Assembly (NCBI GenBank): GCA_963821715.1
Contig: CAWGET010000010.1
Span: forward strand, 496,001 to 560,000
Source: CAWGET01 sp963821715
GTDB lineage: Bacteria; Bacteroidota; Ignavibacteria; Ignavibacteriales; Melioribacteraceae
DNA: 64,000 nt
Direction of reading: 5' to 3'
A program made the position numbers and the translations under genes. Of this stretch, positions 26,027 through 36,388 are shown one piece after another; the stretch's first letter is position 1; every line of letters starts with the position of its first letter. The notes beneath the pieces were generated by a model. The model searched no databases. It was not told the origin of the DNA and was given only the letters and a program-made list of their open reading frames with translations.

Positions 26027-27680
26027 CGTCATTACTTATCTTTTTCGGAAGAGTTAAACAAAAAGTAGATCCTTTCCCTTCTTCACTTTCTACTTCTATT
26101 TTTCCACCATGTTTTTCAACAAACTCATTACATAGTATTAATCCCAAACCGGTTCCTCTTTCATCTTTTGTCCCGTCAACGCTGAAGGTTTTATCGATCT
26201 GAAAAAGTCTCTCTTTATGAATAGATTTTATGCCGGTTCCAAAATCCTGTAAACTAATAACCACTTCATCATTCTTTTCTTCCGCGGAAATATTTATTTC
26301 GCCTCCTTCATAAGAAAATTTAATTGCATTGGAAATTAGATTGCGGAAAACCGCATTCATCATATTTGGATCGGCGGTTAAATTTAAGTCTTCCGGAACT
26401 TCATTATTTATTTTAAGATCTTTTTCTTTCCATGCTCCTTTCAATAATCCAATTTTTTCCTCTACTATATTTCTAAGAGAGATGTTTCTTGGTTTAAATT
26501 CTAATTTTCCCGTTTGAGATCTTGCCCAAGTGAGTAAATTTTCCAAAAGGTTCATTGTCTGTTCGGAAGATTCTTTAATAAAATCTACCAATTCATTATA
26601 ATCGTTATAGCTTTTTGTCTCCGTTTTTTTGGATAAAAGTTTACTCATCCCGATAATAATATTAAGCGGACCTTTCAGATCGTGACTTATTATTGAAAAG
26701 AATTTATCTTTAGTTGCGTTTAATTCTCTTAACTCCTGTTCCAGTTTTTTTCTATCGGTTATATCCTGAATTATTCCTTCTACTTTTTCAACTTTGCCGT
26801 CTTCAACTACGGTTTTTCCCGTTGCGGCAAAACATTTTTTGGTATTATCACCAAGCATTACTTTAAAATCGACATTAAATTCCTGCTTGTATTTTAATGC
26901 AGAAAAGAATTTTTCTCTCAACATTTGTCTGTCATCGGGATGACAGCAATCTAAAAATTCTTGAATTGTCGGAGGTCCTATTTCAATATTGCGGTCGAAA
27001 ATTTTATATATTATATCCGACCAGACAAACTTTTGATCGTCTTTTTGAATTGACCAATATCCTAAAGAACCGATTTCCTGCGCGTGTTTAAGCCTCTCTT
27101 CGTTTTCCTTTAACAACTTTGCTGTTTTTACTTTTTCCGAAATATTTGTTACCGATATTCTGCAGAATTTATTTTTTGTAGCGGGAAATTTTTGTCCCAT
27201 CAGAAGAACATAGCAAGGAGTATCTGACTTATAAATATCCAGCTCTATCTCTACTTCTGAAATATTTTCTGTTTGATATAACTTTTTTAAAAATAAGTAG
27301 AAGTTATCTTTGTCCGAATCGGCTATATAATGATAGAAATTATCGCCCTTTAGTTTTAATACATTTTTATTCAAAAGGTCTGAAATTGTATTATTGGCGT
27401 TCTGTATAATTCCATCTTTATTGAGGATTAAATATCCGACCGGGGCAAAGTTAAAGAGATCTAAATATTCCTGATGAGATTTTTCAAGATTTTTCTGTGT
27501 CTCTAAAAGATCTTCATTCTGCAATTCAAGTTCAACATGGTGAACCTGCAGTTCGTATATTAATCTTTCAATATTATCTCTTTCAGTTTTGGATACGGAA
27601 TTAAGAGAGTCTTCTAAAGTTTCAAGCTGTTTTTCAGCCTTATTTCTTAATTCTTTATATTTCTTGGAATCTTTTTTCAT
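26019..27680 (-). CDS. PAS-PAS sensor histidine kinase
   Basis: Soluble kinase of 553 residues. An N-terminal coiled coil (1-75) leads into a PAS domain (YLDLFNFAPVGYLILNKDG), a second PAS/PAC with FKVMLGDNTKKCFAATG, then HisKA (FSIISHDLKGPLNIIIG) and HATPase with FRNLISNAIKFS, LQDFGTGIKS and ERGTGLGLILC. The catalytic half closely resembles the kinase at the head of the inositol cluster. It lies 23 bases downstream of the CheB-CheR fusion gene in the same direction, so the two are likely one operon. Confidence 0.88.
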   Translation of the reverse strand: MKKDSKKYKELRNKAEKQLETLEDSLNSVSKTERDNIERLIYELQVHHVELELQNEDLLETQKNLEKSHQEYLDLFNFAPVGYLILNKDGIIQNANNTISDLLNKNVLKLKGDNFYHYIADSDKDNFYLFLKKLYQTENISEVEIELDIYKSDTPCYVLLMGQKFPATKNKFCRISVTNISEKVKTAKLLKENEERLKHAQEIGSLGYWSIQKDDQKFVWSDIIYKIFDRNIEIGPPTIQEFLDCCHPDDRQMLREKFFSALKYKQEFNVDFKVMLGDNTKKCFAATGKTVVEDGKVEKVEGIIQDITDRKKLEQELRELNATKDKFFSIISHDLKGPLNIIIGMSKLLSKKTETKSYNDYNELVDFIKESSEQTMNLLENLLTWARSQTGKLEFKPRNISLRNIVEEKIGLLKGAWKEKDLKINNEVPEDLNLTADPNMMNAVFRNLISNAIKFSYEGGEINISAEEKNDEVVISLQDFGTGIKSIHKERLFQIDKTFSVDGTKDERGTGLGLILCNEFVEKHGGKIEVESEEGKGSTFCLTLPKKISNDAN

Positions 27681-27703
27681 CTTACGTTAAAATAATTAGT
27701 ATT

Positions 27704-30634
27704 CTATTTATTCTTCAAATTGTCTACTTTGTTTTCCAATTGTTGTAGTCTTTCCTGAGTATCTTTTTCTGCCTTAAAATCTAATTCTAATTTTTCTGTG
27801 GTTGCAATTTCATTTATAAAACCTTCTTTATCGCTTAAACGGGTCATTTTTACCCAGACTTTCTTTTTGCTGCCGTTTTTTGATATACGGAAAGTCTCAA
27901 ATGGAACTACATTTTTTCCTTCCGCTAAATTACGAATAAATTTTTTAATTTCTTTAAGATGTTCATCCGGCACTAAATCAAAAATACTAATTTGCTTGGC
28001 TTCCCTTTCCGTATAACCGTACATTTTTTCGGCGCCTTTATTCCACTCAACTATATTTCCTTCAAGGTCGTGGACGGTTACGGCATCGTTGGAATCTTCC
28101 ACAACAGTGGCTAATCGTTTCAGCGCTTTTACTTCGCTTATATTTACAAAATTTATAACTACGCCGTCAATAATATTATCTACTGTTCTGTAGGGCAATA
28201 TTGTTATCCTGTAGTATTCTCCCGTTTTATCTTTTTTTTCAACAACTTTTTTTTCCAGAGTATCGAGAACTGATTGAGCGTCATCTACTATTGAATGATA
28301 ATCAATTTTAATATTTATATCTTCAATTGAACGTCCGGAATCTGTTGGCAGCACGTTAAAGATTTCTCTTAACTGAGGAGTAATTCTCCGGATCTTCAGT
28401 TCTTTGTCCAGAAACAAAGTTGCAAGATTTGTGCTCTTTAGAAGATTGTTCATATCATTTTTTATAGTATTAAGTTCCTTTATTTTCTCGTTAAATTCAG
28501 CGTTTACTGTTAACAATTCTTCGTTGGTCGATTTTACTTCTTCCTTGGAAGTTTCCAGTTCTTCATTGCTGCTCTGCAATTCTTCGTTCCTCGCCTGCAA
28601 TTCTTCATTCGTCATCTGAAGTTCGCCGTTTGCATACTGTAATTCTTCAATAGTTGATTGAAGATGCGACCTCAAACTTTCCAGTTCTTTTTCAATTGAA
28701 CGTTTATCAACACTTCCGCCGCCGTTGGCAGTTCCAATTTCCTGGTATTTTATTCTATATTTTTCCTTAAATACAATAAGGTAATTTCTTCTTTTCCCGT
28801 TTTCGTTGGCAATCGGTCTTACAATTATATCAAAAACAATCTCTTCCTTATTTTTTAGAATTATCACATTTTCTTTTACTATAACTTTTTCTTTTTCTTT
28901 GGCTGAAAAAATCAGATTTCCAAGCGTTACCTGAAGATCCAAACGGCAGGTTTGGATAACATTTAAACTTGCCGCTCCCGAATTAAAAGTTAGATAATCC
29001 GATGTATCTCCGTAAAAGTAGAGTATTTCGTTCTGGCGGTTTATTAAAACAGCGGGAAGACTGTATTTTTTTATCATTAAATTTTCAACTTTTTCATTTA
29101 ACGATAAACTTTTAGAAGCTCTTCCGGTAACTGGAGAACTAACCCTTTCGGGAAGATGGGGATAAACTGATTTTACATCGATATCTTTATTGGATTTAAA
29201 TATTTTATTCTTTTTATCCACCGGTTCAAAAAAAGTTGAAGAATGGTCTATGCTTTCAGAATAGCCTAAAAATAAATATCCATCGTTTTTTAAGGAATGA
29301 AAGAATGATCTTAAAATATTTTTCTGAAGCTCAGAATTAAAATAAATTAAAACATTTCTGCAGGAGACGAGATCGATATCATTGAACGGCGGGTCTTTTA
29401 TTGTATCGTGCTGCGCAAAAATTATCATTCCTCGGATTGACTTATTTATTTTGTAAGTTCCGTCTTCACTTTCGAAATATTCTTCCAATCTTTTCTTCGA
29501 AACATCCACCGCAATGCTTTCGTTAAAAACTCCTTTTCTTGCAGTCTCAATCGAAGTATCATCAACGTCTGTAGCAAATATCTGAACGTGACCTCTTTTT
29601 CTTGTTTCGGTCATTATTTCATCAATTAAAATAGCAATTGAATAAGCTTCTTCGCCCGTAGCACAGCCGGGAACCCAAACTCTGAGAGAAAATTTATCTC
29701 CTTTTTCTTTAATATACGGAAGCAGAATTTTTTCTTTTAAATTCTCAAAAGCTTTGGAATCTCGGAAAAAACTGGTAACGGTAATAAGCATTTCCTGGAA
29801 TAGACTTTCTGTTTCCTGAACATCTTCTTCCAGAAATTTTATATATTCCTTTACATCTTTCAGATGATGAATTGCCATCCGGCGTTCAATTCTTCTAACT
29901 ATTGTGCTTTCTTTATAATCTCTAAAATCGTGGTCGGTTACATTTTCAATAACCCTGAAAAATTTGGGAAGATTGTGGCGTATTTCTTCTTCCAAGGTTG
30001 ATTCGCCTTTATCCAAATAATAAGGATGCTTAATAAATTCCACTATTTTTTGAGGCATCATCCCCACGCCGCAGATAGAATCCGCCAAGCCTGTGTTGAT
30101 TGCACTCCTGGGCATTCCGTCAAATTTTGACTGTTCCGGTTCCTGGACGAGGATCATTCCTCCGTTTATTTTTATATCTTTTATTCCCAGAGATCCGTCG
30201 GATCCGGTTCCGGACAATATTATCCCAATCGACTGCGGAAATTCTTTTCCCACCGAACGGAAGAAAATATCAATCGGTAAATTAAAGCCGTCTTTTTTTA
30301 TCGTGTCCAGCAATGTAGAACCGTCGAAGAGGGTAATGTTTTTTCCGGGCGGATTAGTGTAAACAATATTGGGCTCTATTCTCATTTTTTCTTCTATCTC
30401 TTTAACCGGCATTTCCGTATGCCTGCCTAAAAGAGAAACCATTTCACTTTTAGATTCGGGATCTTTATGCTGGATAACAAAATAAGCGATATTCTGGTCG
30501 GAAGGCGCCGATTCGAAGAAAGCTTCAAGAGCTTCAAGCCCGCCCGCTGAAGCGCCGATAGCAACAACTGTTAATTTTTGTTTCTTTTTATCTTCTGAAT
30601 TTTGATTGGAGATTTTTGTTTTATTTGCGGTCAT
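27704..30634 (-). CDS. CheB-CheR-PAS fusion protein
   Basis: Large cytoplasmic signalling protein, 976 residues. CheB-type methylesterase (20-205): Ser in GASAGG, His in VIQHKDP, Asp in SGTGSDGSLG. CheR-type methyltransferase (215-490): RVWVPGCATGEEAYSIA (SAM site) and NVLIYF. Then a PAS-like region, a long coiled coil (about 650-730) built of repeated ELQxxNEEL heptads, and two PAS domains, the last with MYGYTEREAKQISIFDLVP. There is no kinase domain; the downstream histidine kinase probably provides it. No chemoreceptor, CheA or CheW gene lies in the window, so a chemotaxis role is doubtful. Confidence 0.9.
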   Translation of the reverse strand: MTANKTKISNQNSEDKKKQKLTVVAIGASAGGLEALEAFFESAPSDQNIAYFVIQHKDPESKSEMVSLLGRHTEMPVKEIEEKMRIEPNIVYTNPPGKNITLFDGSTLLDTIKKDGFNLPIDIFFRSVGKEFPQSIGIILSGTGSDGSLGIKDIKINGGMILVQEPEQSKFDGMPRSAINTGLADSICGVGMMPQKIVEFIKHPYYLDKGESTLEEEIRHNLPKFFRVIENVTDHDFRDYKESTIVRRIERRMAIHHLKDVKEYIKFLEEDVQETESLFQEMLITVTSFFRDSKAFENLKEKILLPYIKEKGDKFSLRVWVPGCATGEEAYSIAILIDEIMTETRKRGHVQIFATDVDDTSIETARKGVFNESIAVDVSKKRLEEYFESEDGTYKINKSIRGMIIFAQHDTIKDPPFNDIDLVSCRNVLIYFNSELQKNILRSFFHSLKNDGYLFLGYSESIDHSSTFFEPVDKKNKIFKSNKDIDVKSVYPHLPERVSSPVTGRASKSLSLNEKVENLMIKKYSLPAVLINRQNEILYFYGDTSDYLTFNSGAASLNVIQTCRLDLQVTLGNLIFSAKEKEKVIVKENVIILKNKEEIVFDIIVRPIANENGKRRNYLIVFKEKYRIKYQEIGTANGGGSVDKRSIEKELESLRSHLQSTIEELQYANGELQMTNEELQARNEELQSSNEELETSKEEVKSTNEELLTVNAEFNEKIKELNTIKNDMNNLLKSTNLATLFLDKELKIRRITPQLREIFNVLPTDSGRSIEDINIKIDYHSIVDDAQSVLDTLEKKVVEKKDKTGEYYRITILPYRTVDNIIDGVVINFVNISEVKALKRLATVVEDSNDAVTVHDLEGNIVEWNKGAEKMYGYTEREAKQISIFDLVPDEHLKEIKKFIRNLAEGKNVVPFETFRISKNGSKKKVWVKMTRLSDKEGFINEIATTEKLELDFKAEKDTQERLQQLENKVDNLKNK

Positions 30635-30879
30635 CTAAATCCTTTTTTATTTTATAGCAGGATAAATAAATTTTTGTAGAATTAGGATCCAAATATAAGC
30701 TTAAACATTCAACTATATGTATTTAAATATACTGCTAAATTAACCAATTAACATTAATATTTTTATATAAAAGAGATAAATAGTTTCTAATGACTAATAT
30801 TTTTTTTCTATAATCTTAGCAGAATAATTAGTATAATACGCAATTATTACAGGATTTTTCAACTTAATTTTTTAGCATT

Positions 30880-33800
30880 ATGACAGACAAACCAAACGAA
30901 TTTCCTATTGTGGGAATAGGCGCTTCTGCCGGCGGACTCGAGGCATTTCAAATATTTTTTTCACAGATGCCCGAGGATTCGGGCATGGCATTTGTAATTG
31001 TACAGCACCTCGATCCTAATCACGAAAGTATGATGACGGAATTACTTTCAAAATCCACCAAAATGGAAGTTTATGCTGTAGAAGACAATATGGAAGTAAT
31101 TCCAAACAAGGTCTATGTAATTCAGCCGAATAGTACGCTCACAATTATTAACGGACATTTACACGTAGAGAAACCTCAGGAACCTAGAGGACACAGGATG
31201 CCGATAGACCATTTTTTCCATTCCTTATCTCAAGATCAGGGAGAAAATGCTATTTGTATTATTTTATCGGGAACCGGCTCCGACGGAACGCTTGGTCTAA
31301 AAGCAGTAAAAGAGCATGGCGGTATAGCTATTGCTCAGAATCCGGAAAGAGCAAAATACGATTCAATGCCGTTTAACGCGGTAAAAACCGGTTTGGTAGA
31401 TCTTGTTTTAAATATTGAAGAAATGCCGCAGAAACTTATTGATTATCTTAATAATCAAAAAATTCTAAAGGAAAAACTTGATGATGAAAACGAATCGGAA
31501 CACCTTGTAGAATTTATACTGAATACATTAAAAATAAGAACCGGGCACGAATTTTCGGGTTACAAAAAGTCAACAATAGCGCGGCGCCTAAGAAGAAGAA
31601 TGCAGCTTCTTCATATGGATTCTCTGGAACAGTATGTTGAAATAATAAATACGAGTCCGAAAGAAGTAAATTTGTTATTTAAAGATCTGCTGATAGGCGT
31701 AACACACTTTTTCAGGAATTCCGATGCGTTCAAATCTCTCCGGGAAAAAGCGATTTCAAAAATTATTCGGCATAAATTAGCCGATGAAAATTCAACCGGA
31801 ATAAGAATTTGGATTCCCGGATGTGCAACAGGTGAAGAGGCATATACAATTGCTATGCTTGTTAAGGAAGAAGCCGACAATTTGAATTTTAAGAAACCGG
31901 TCCAAATTTTTGCAACAGATATTGACGATCAGGCTCTACAGGTTGCCAGAAGAGGCGTTTATCCCGAAGGAATTAGAGAGCAGATACCTGAAAATTTTCT
32001 GAAAAAATACTTTAAAGAAAATTCAGATGTTTATCGGGTAAGAGATGAGATACGCGAGGTATGTATTTTTTCTCCGCATAACCTAATTAAAGATCCTCCT
32101 TTTTCAAAAATTGATCTGGTTGCATGCAGAAATCTTTTGATATATTTTGAAATCAGCCTGCAGAAAAAAATACTACCTATTTTCCATTACTCAATATCTC
32201 CGAATGGATATTTATTCCTTGGTCCTTCTGAAAATATTACCGCAAGAAAGGAACTCTTTAAGGTTATCGACAAATCAAGTAGAATATACCAGGCAAAAGA
32301 TGCAGTTCCGCCGATGCTTGTAGATTTCCCAATTTCACAAAATCCCGCTTCAAAAAAGAGTTACGGCGGGGTTTCAAATCGTGTTATAGATCCGGACAGC
32401 GATAAGAGCATGGCTAAGATCTTTGAGGAGAAAGTATTTAATAACTACATACCTTTCAGCGCAGTGATTAATGAAAATTCCGATATACTTTACTGGGCAG
32501 GACCGGTAGTAAAGTACATAGAACCGCCGCCGGGAAGACCTCACAACAATCTAATTGAACTTGCTAATAAAAGTCTGAGATTGAGTTTGAGGAGTAGTAT
32601 TCACAGAAGCGTTTCGCAAAATAAGGAAGTAATTCAAAAGAACGTTGTTGTAAAAACCAATGAAGGGCTGCAGAAGCTGATGATAATTGTAACTCCCTTT
32701 AAGGAAATGGGAGAAAAAAACAATTTGTTCCTCGTGGTTTTAAAAGAACTCGGTCTTCCTCTTTCTGGAGAAGATGCGGTAAATGGAGAAAGGTTAGAAC
32801 AGCAGGGCGAGGAAGTAAATCGTCAGCTTGAAGAAGAATTAAGACATACAAAAGAATATTTGCAGACTACTATTGAAGAACTTGAAACATCGAACGAAGA
32901 ATTAAAATCTTCAAATGAAGAACTTCTTTCGATGAATGAAGAATTGCAGTCCTCCAATGAAGAGCTGCAAACTTCGAAAGAAGAGTTGCAGTCAATTAAT
33001 GAAGAACTGCAGACGGTTAATGCGGAGCTTAAGAAAAAAGTTGAAGAGCTGGATCAGGCAAACAGCGATATTCATAATTTATACGAAAGCACACAGATCG
33101 CCATAATCTTTCTCGATAACAGTCTGGCGATTAAAGGCTTTACGCCCTCCGCAAAAGACTTGTTTAGAATTATTGAATCGGATATTGGAAGAAATCTCGG
33201 CGATATAGTTGCAAAATTTAAGGTTGAAAATTTATTAGAAGAAGCTGAGTCTGTTTTACGTAACCTGGAAAGAAAAAGAGTTGAAATATATCTTGAAGAA
33301 ACAGATTCTCATTACGTGATGCAGCTTGTTCCATACCGGACCGTAAGCAACAAAATAGACGGTGTAACTATTTCATTTATAGATGTAACCGAACTTAAAA
33401 TAGCGCATGAAGAGACTAATCTGCGGGAACGGATGTTAAGTATAGTTACAGATTCAGTGCCTGTTTTAATTTCATATATTGATAAAAACGAGAAGTACTT
33501 GTTCCATAATGCTCAATATTCAGAATGGTTTGGCTTAAAAGACGAACAAATAAATGGAAAAAGCATTAAAAAAGTATTAGGCAACGATGCTTATAATATT
33601 CTGAAACCAAATATTATAAAAGCTCTAAAAGGCGAGACAGTTGAGTTTGTTACAAGTTTAAATTATAAACACGACGGTGAACGCTCGATTAGAGCGCATT
33701 ATGAACCTCATTTTGATGAATTTGGAAATGTAGCCGGATTTATTGCTCTTGTTGAAGATATCACATTCAGAATTGAGCGGGAGAAAAAATTAGCTCGTCT

Positions 33801-35313
33801 CGCCGCCATTGTTAGTAATTCCCACGAAGTTATCGTCGGAATGGATAGAGAAAGAAAAATAACAGACTGGAATGTTGGAGCTGAAAACCTGTATGGTTAT
33901 AAGGAAAATGAAGTTCTGGGTAAAAGTATTGATATTGTTGTGCCGCCCGAACTGCAGGATGAGACAGAAGAACTGCATAAAAAAGTTATTAATGGAAAAA
34001 ATATTCCTCCTTTTGAAACAGTAAGGATCAAAAAAGACAAATCTCAGGTTTACCTGTTTTTAAGTAATTCGGCAATAAAAAATGATGAGGGGAAAATATT
34101 TGGTATCTCTGCTGTAGCGCACGATATAACTCCCCGAATCAAATCGAGAAAAAGAATAGAAGAATTAAATCAAACTTTGGAATCAAGGGTTGAAGAGAGA
34201 ACAGAGCAGCTTCGCAATATGACTAATCAACTCTTAAAACTAGAGCATCAGGAAAGAAGGAATTTTTCTCATCTTCTTCACGATCAGATACAGCAGCTGA
34301 TTGTTGCCGCCAAATTAAATGTGCTGAGATCAACAAAAAAAATTGAGGATGCTGAACTGAAAGATCAGCTTGGGGAGGCAGTAAATCATCTTGATGAGGC
34401 GATTTCGGAGTCTCGATCAATAACTCTCGAACTAAGCCCTCCTCTTATGATGGAAAGGGGACTTAACCACGTACTCGAGTTTTTACGTAAATGGACAAAA
34501 CAAAAATATGAGCTTGACGTTAAAATAAATTTTATCGGCAAAGATCAACCGGTAAATGAAGAGACAGGATTTTTCCTTTACAGCACTCTAAAAGAACTAT
34601 TATTCAACATCGTAAAACATGCGGGAACAAAACAAGCTTTTATAAACGCAGAATTTAGAGAAGAAGACGGTCTTCATTTAGATGTTATTGATAAAGGTGT
34701 AGGATTCGATACACAAATTATTAAGGAGAATACAGATAAATTTGGACTTTTAAGTATAATTGAAAGAATGAATTCGATTGGCGGAAAAATAGAATTCATA
34801 TCGAAAGATAATGACGGTACTCTAGTTAAAATACAACTTCCGCAAAACCTTGTGGAGTATAATAGTCCATCTACAAAGATTAGCAGTGAAAAAACGGATA
34901 AACCTGATGAGAGCCAAGATAAAAATTTAGAAAATGAAAGCACAATTCTAATTGTAGATGATGAAAGAGCAATGCGGTATGCTATTGCGCTTATGCTGAA
35001 AGATGAAACTAATTATAATCTTATAGAAGCTAACAGCGGTGCGGAAGCGGTAAAGAAAGCAAAAAAATATAAGCCTAAAGTTATATTGATGGATGTACGA
35101 ATGCCCGGCATGGACGGAATTGAAGCTACTAAATTAATAAAAGATGATATGCCGGGAATATTCATTATAGGACTTTCAATGCACGATAGGGAAACAATAG
35201 AAAAAGATTTGTTAGACGCGGGAGCAGATTATTATCTTTCCAAAAACGACGATCCTTCCGTTATACTTGAAACAATAAATAATTATTTAAAGAATAAGGA
35301 TGAGAATAAATGA
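30880..35313 (+). CDS. CheB-CheR-PAS-histidine kinase-receiver hybrid
   Basis: A 1477-residue multidomain protein. CheB (6-190: GASAGGLEAF, VQHLDPN, SGTGSDGTLG); CheR (205-475: RIWIPGCATGEEAYTIA, RNLLIYFE); PAS-like (510-640); coiled coil with tandem EEL(Q/K)SSNEEL units (655-730); three PAS domains (about 740-1090); a HisKA_3 domain (LEHQERRNFSHLLHDQIQQL, the NarX/DegS type, with LSPPLMMERGL); a HATPase (STLKELLFNIVKHAG, DKGVGFD); and a C-terminal receiver (LIVDDERAM, Asp in ILMDVRMPGMDG). Divergent from the other CheB-CheR fusion across a 245-base AT-rich spacer; overlaps the next gene by four bases. Confidence 0.9.
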   Translation: MTDKPNEFPIVGIGASAGGLEAFQIFFSQMPEDSGMAFVIVQHLDPNHESMMTELLSKSTKMEVYAVEDNMEVIPNKVYVIQPNSTLTIINGHLHVEKPQEPRGHRMPIDHFFHSLSQDQGENAICIILSGTGSDGTLGLKAVKEHGGIAIAQNPERAKYDSMPFNAVKTGLVDLVLNIEEMPQKLIDYLNNQKILKEKLDDENESEHLVEFILNTLKIRTGHEFSGYKKSTIARRLRRRMQLLHMDSLEQYVEIINTSPKEVNLLFKDLLIGVTHFFRNSDAFKSLREKAISKIIRHKLADENSTGIRIWIPGCATGEEAYTIAMLVKEEADNLNFKKPVQIFATDIDDQALQVARRGVYPEGIREQIPENFLKKYFKENSDVYRVRDEIREVCIFSPHNLIKDPPFSKIDLVACRNLLIYFEISLQKKILPIFHYSISPNGYLFLGPSENITARKELFKVIDKSSRIYQAKDAVPPMLVDFPISQNPASKKSYGGVSNRVIDPDSDKSMAKIFEEKVFNNYIPFSAVINENSDILYWAGPVVKYIEPPPGRPHNNLIELANKSLRLSLRSSIHRSVSQNKEVIQKNVVVKTNEGLQKLMIIVTPFKEMGEKNNLFLVVLKELGLPLSGEDAVNGERLEQQGEEVNRQLEEELRHTKEYLQTTIEELETSNEELKSSNEELLSMNEELQSSNEELQTSKEELQSINEELQTVNAELKKKVEELDQANSDIHNLYESTQIAIIFLDNSLAIKGFTPSAKDLFRIIESDIGRNLGDIVAKFKVENLLEEAESVLRNLERKRVEIYLEETDSHYVMQLVPYRTVSNKIDGVTISFIDVTELKIAHEETNLRERMLSIVTDSVPVLISYIDKNEKYLFHNAQYSEWFGLKDEQINGKSIKKVLGNDAYNILKPNIIKALKGETVEFVTSLNYKHDGERSIRAHYEPHFDEFGNVAGFIALVEDITFRIEREKKLARLAAIVSNSHEVIVGMDRERKITDWNVGAENLYGYKENEVLGKSIDIVVPPELQDETEELHKKVINGKNIPPFETVRIKKDKSQVYLFLSNSAIKNDEGKIFGISAVAHDITPRIKSRKRIEELNQTLESRVEERTEQLRNMTNQLLKLEHQERRNFSHLLHDQIQQLIVAAKLNVLRSTKKIEDAELKDQLGEAVNHLDEAISESRSITLELSPPLMMERGLNHVLEFLRKWTKQKYELDVKINFIGKDQPVNEETGFFLYSTLKELLFNIVKHAGTKQAFINAEFREEDGLHLDVIDKGVGFDTQIIKENTDKFGLLSIIERMNSIGGKIEFISKDNDGTLVKIQLPQNLVEYNSPSTKISSEKTDKPDESQDKNLENESTILIVDDERAMRYAIALMLKDETNYNLIEANSGAEAVKKAKKYKPKVILMDVRMPGMDGIEATKLIKDDMPGIFIIGLSMHDRETIEKDLLDAGADYYLSKNDDPSVILETINNYLKNKDENK

Positions 35314-36305
35314 TGCAGGGACACGACATTGTGGTTATCGGAGGCTCTAACGGAAGTATAAATACAATGAAGCAAATATTGAAGAATCTGAATCCCGATC
35401 TGAACGCGGCTTTTTTCTTTGTAAACCATTTATCGCCAGATTCTCCGAATTATTTGCCGAACATTTTTAATACTGTTTCGAAAATACCGGTCAGGTCTTC
35501 TGAGGATGGTGGAAAGATTGAAAAAGGAACCTTATATGTTGCCAAACCGGATCGTCATTTAATTTTGGAAGATGGTGAAATGAAGTTAACCCGCGGCCCG
35601 CAGGAAAACAGGTGGCGTCCTTCTATTGATCCTCTTTTCCGTTCTGCAGCGGCTGTTTACGGAACCAGATGTGTAGGAATTATTTTAAGCGGATATCTTG
35701 ATGACGGAGTTTCCGGGCTTTCTGCAGTTAAAGACTGCGGCGGAGTTACTATTGTGCAGAACCCGGAAGAAGCCGAATATCCGGATATGCCGGAATCAGC
35801 ACTAAAAGTTCTGCAGCCGGATTATATTTTAAACGCTGATGAAATACCCGGTGTTTTATACCGGCTCTCTAATCAACCTGTGGAAGCAAGAGCGCCTGAA
35901 ACGCCGAAGGAAATAAAATGGGAGGTGGATATGGCCGGATCACTTAAAAGCAGGATTGATATGGAAGAATCGATCGGCGAACTGGTACCGCATACTTGTC
36001 CCGAATGCAGCGGCCCCCTTTGGAAACACGAAGAAAAAAATATGAATCGCTACAGATGTCATATGGGGCACAGCTATACCGAAAAAGTCCTCCTATTGCA
36101 CCAAAAAGAACTTATTAGAAAAACAACAATGTCGCTTTTCCGCATGCTGGAAGAACGGAGAGCTCTGCTCCAGAAAATTACAGAAAGAGACAACGGGAAT
36201 TCTAAATCCACTTCCGTAGATATTTTGAAAAAAGAAATGGACGAATTGAAAAAAGGGATACAGCTGTTAGAAGAAGGATTATTCGATGTAGTTGAACATA
36301 TATAA
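35310..36305 (+). CDS. Stand-alone CheB-type methylesterase with zinc-ribbon tail
   Basis: 331 residues. The CheB_methylest domain (about 1-190) has the Ser of GGSNGS, His of VNHLSPDSPN and Asp of SGYLDDGVSG; the DDG form is typical of CheB homologues outside chemotaxis. The C-terminus has HTCPECSGPLWKHEE...RYRCHMGHSYT, a CxxC/CxxGH putative metal site, followed by a helical tail. No receiver domain precedes the esterase. Start ATG overlaps the stop of the hybrid kinase (ATGA type), so the two are coupled and probably act together. Confidence 0.88.
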   Translation: MMQGHDIVVIGGSNGSINTMKQILKNLNPDLNAAFFFVNHLSPDSPNYLPNIFNTVSKIPVRSSEDGGKIEKGTLYVAKPDRHLILEDGEMKLTRGPQENRWRPSIDPLFRSAAAVYGTRCVGIILSGYLDDGVSGLSAVKDCGGVTIVQNPEEAEYPDMPESALKVLQPDYILNADEIPGVLYRLSNQPVEARAPETPKEIKWEVDMAGSLKSRIDMEESIGELVPHTCPECSGPLWKHEEKNMNRYRCHMGHSYTEKVLLLHQKELIRKTTMSLFRMLEERRALLQKITERDNGNSKSTSVDILKKEMDELKKGIQLLEEGLFDVVEHI

Positions 36306-36328
36306 AAAACAGAAGAGATCTAAAATTT

Positions 36329-36352
36329 CCAACCAAACTAAACGGTGGTTGG
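36329..36352. terminator. Possible hairpin between convergent genes
   Basis: CCAACCA (36329-36335) and TGGTTGG (36346-36352) can pair over a ten-base loop in the 83-base gap between the CheB gene and the convergent Ser/Thr kinase gene. On the minus strand it is followed by AAATTTTA, so a weak terminator for the kinase gene is possible. No strong T run. Confidence 0.3.
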
Positions 36353-36388
36353 CCGGAATGAGGATTCATAGTAATTAATGGAAAGACA

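Noticed and set aside
25643..36305. A chemotaxis operon
   Set aside because: CheB and CheR domains are present but no receptor, CheA, CheW or CheY-motor genes; receivers are not enough.
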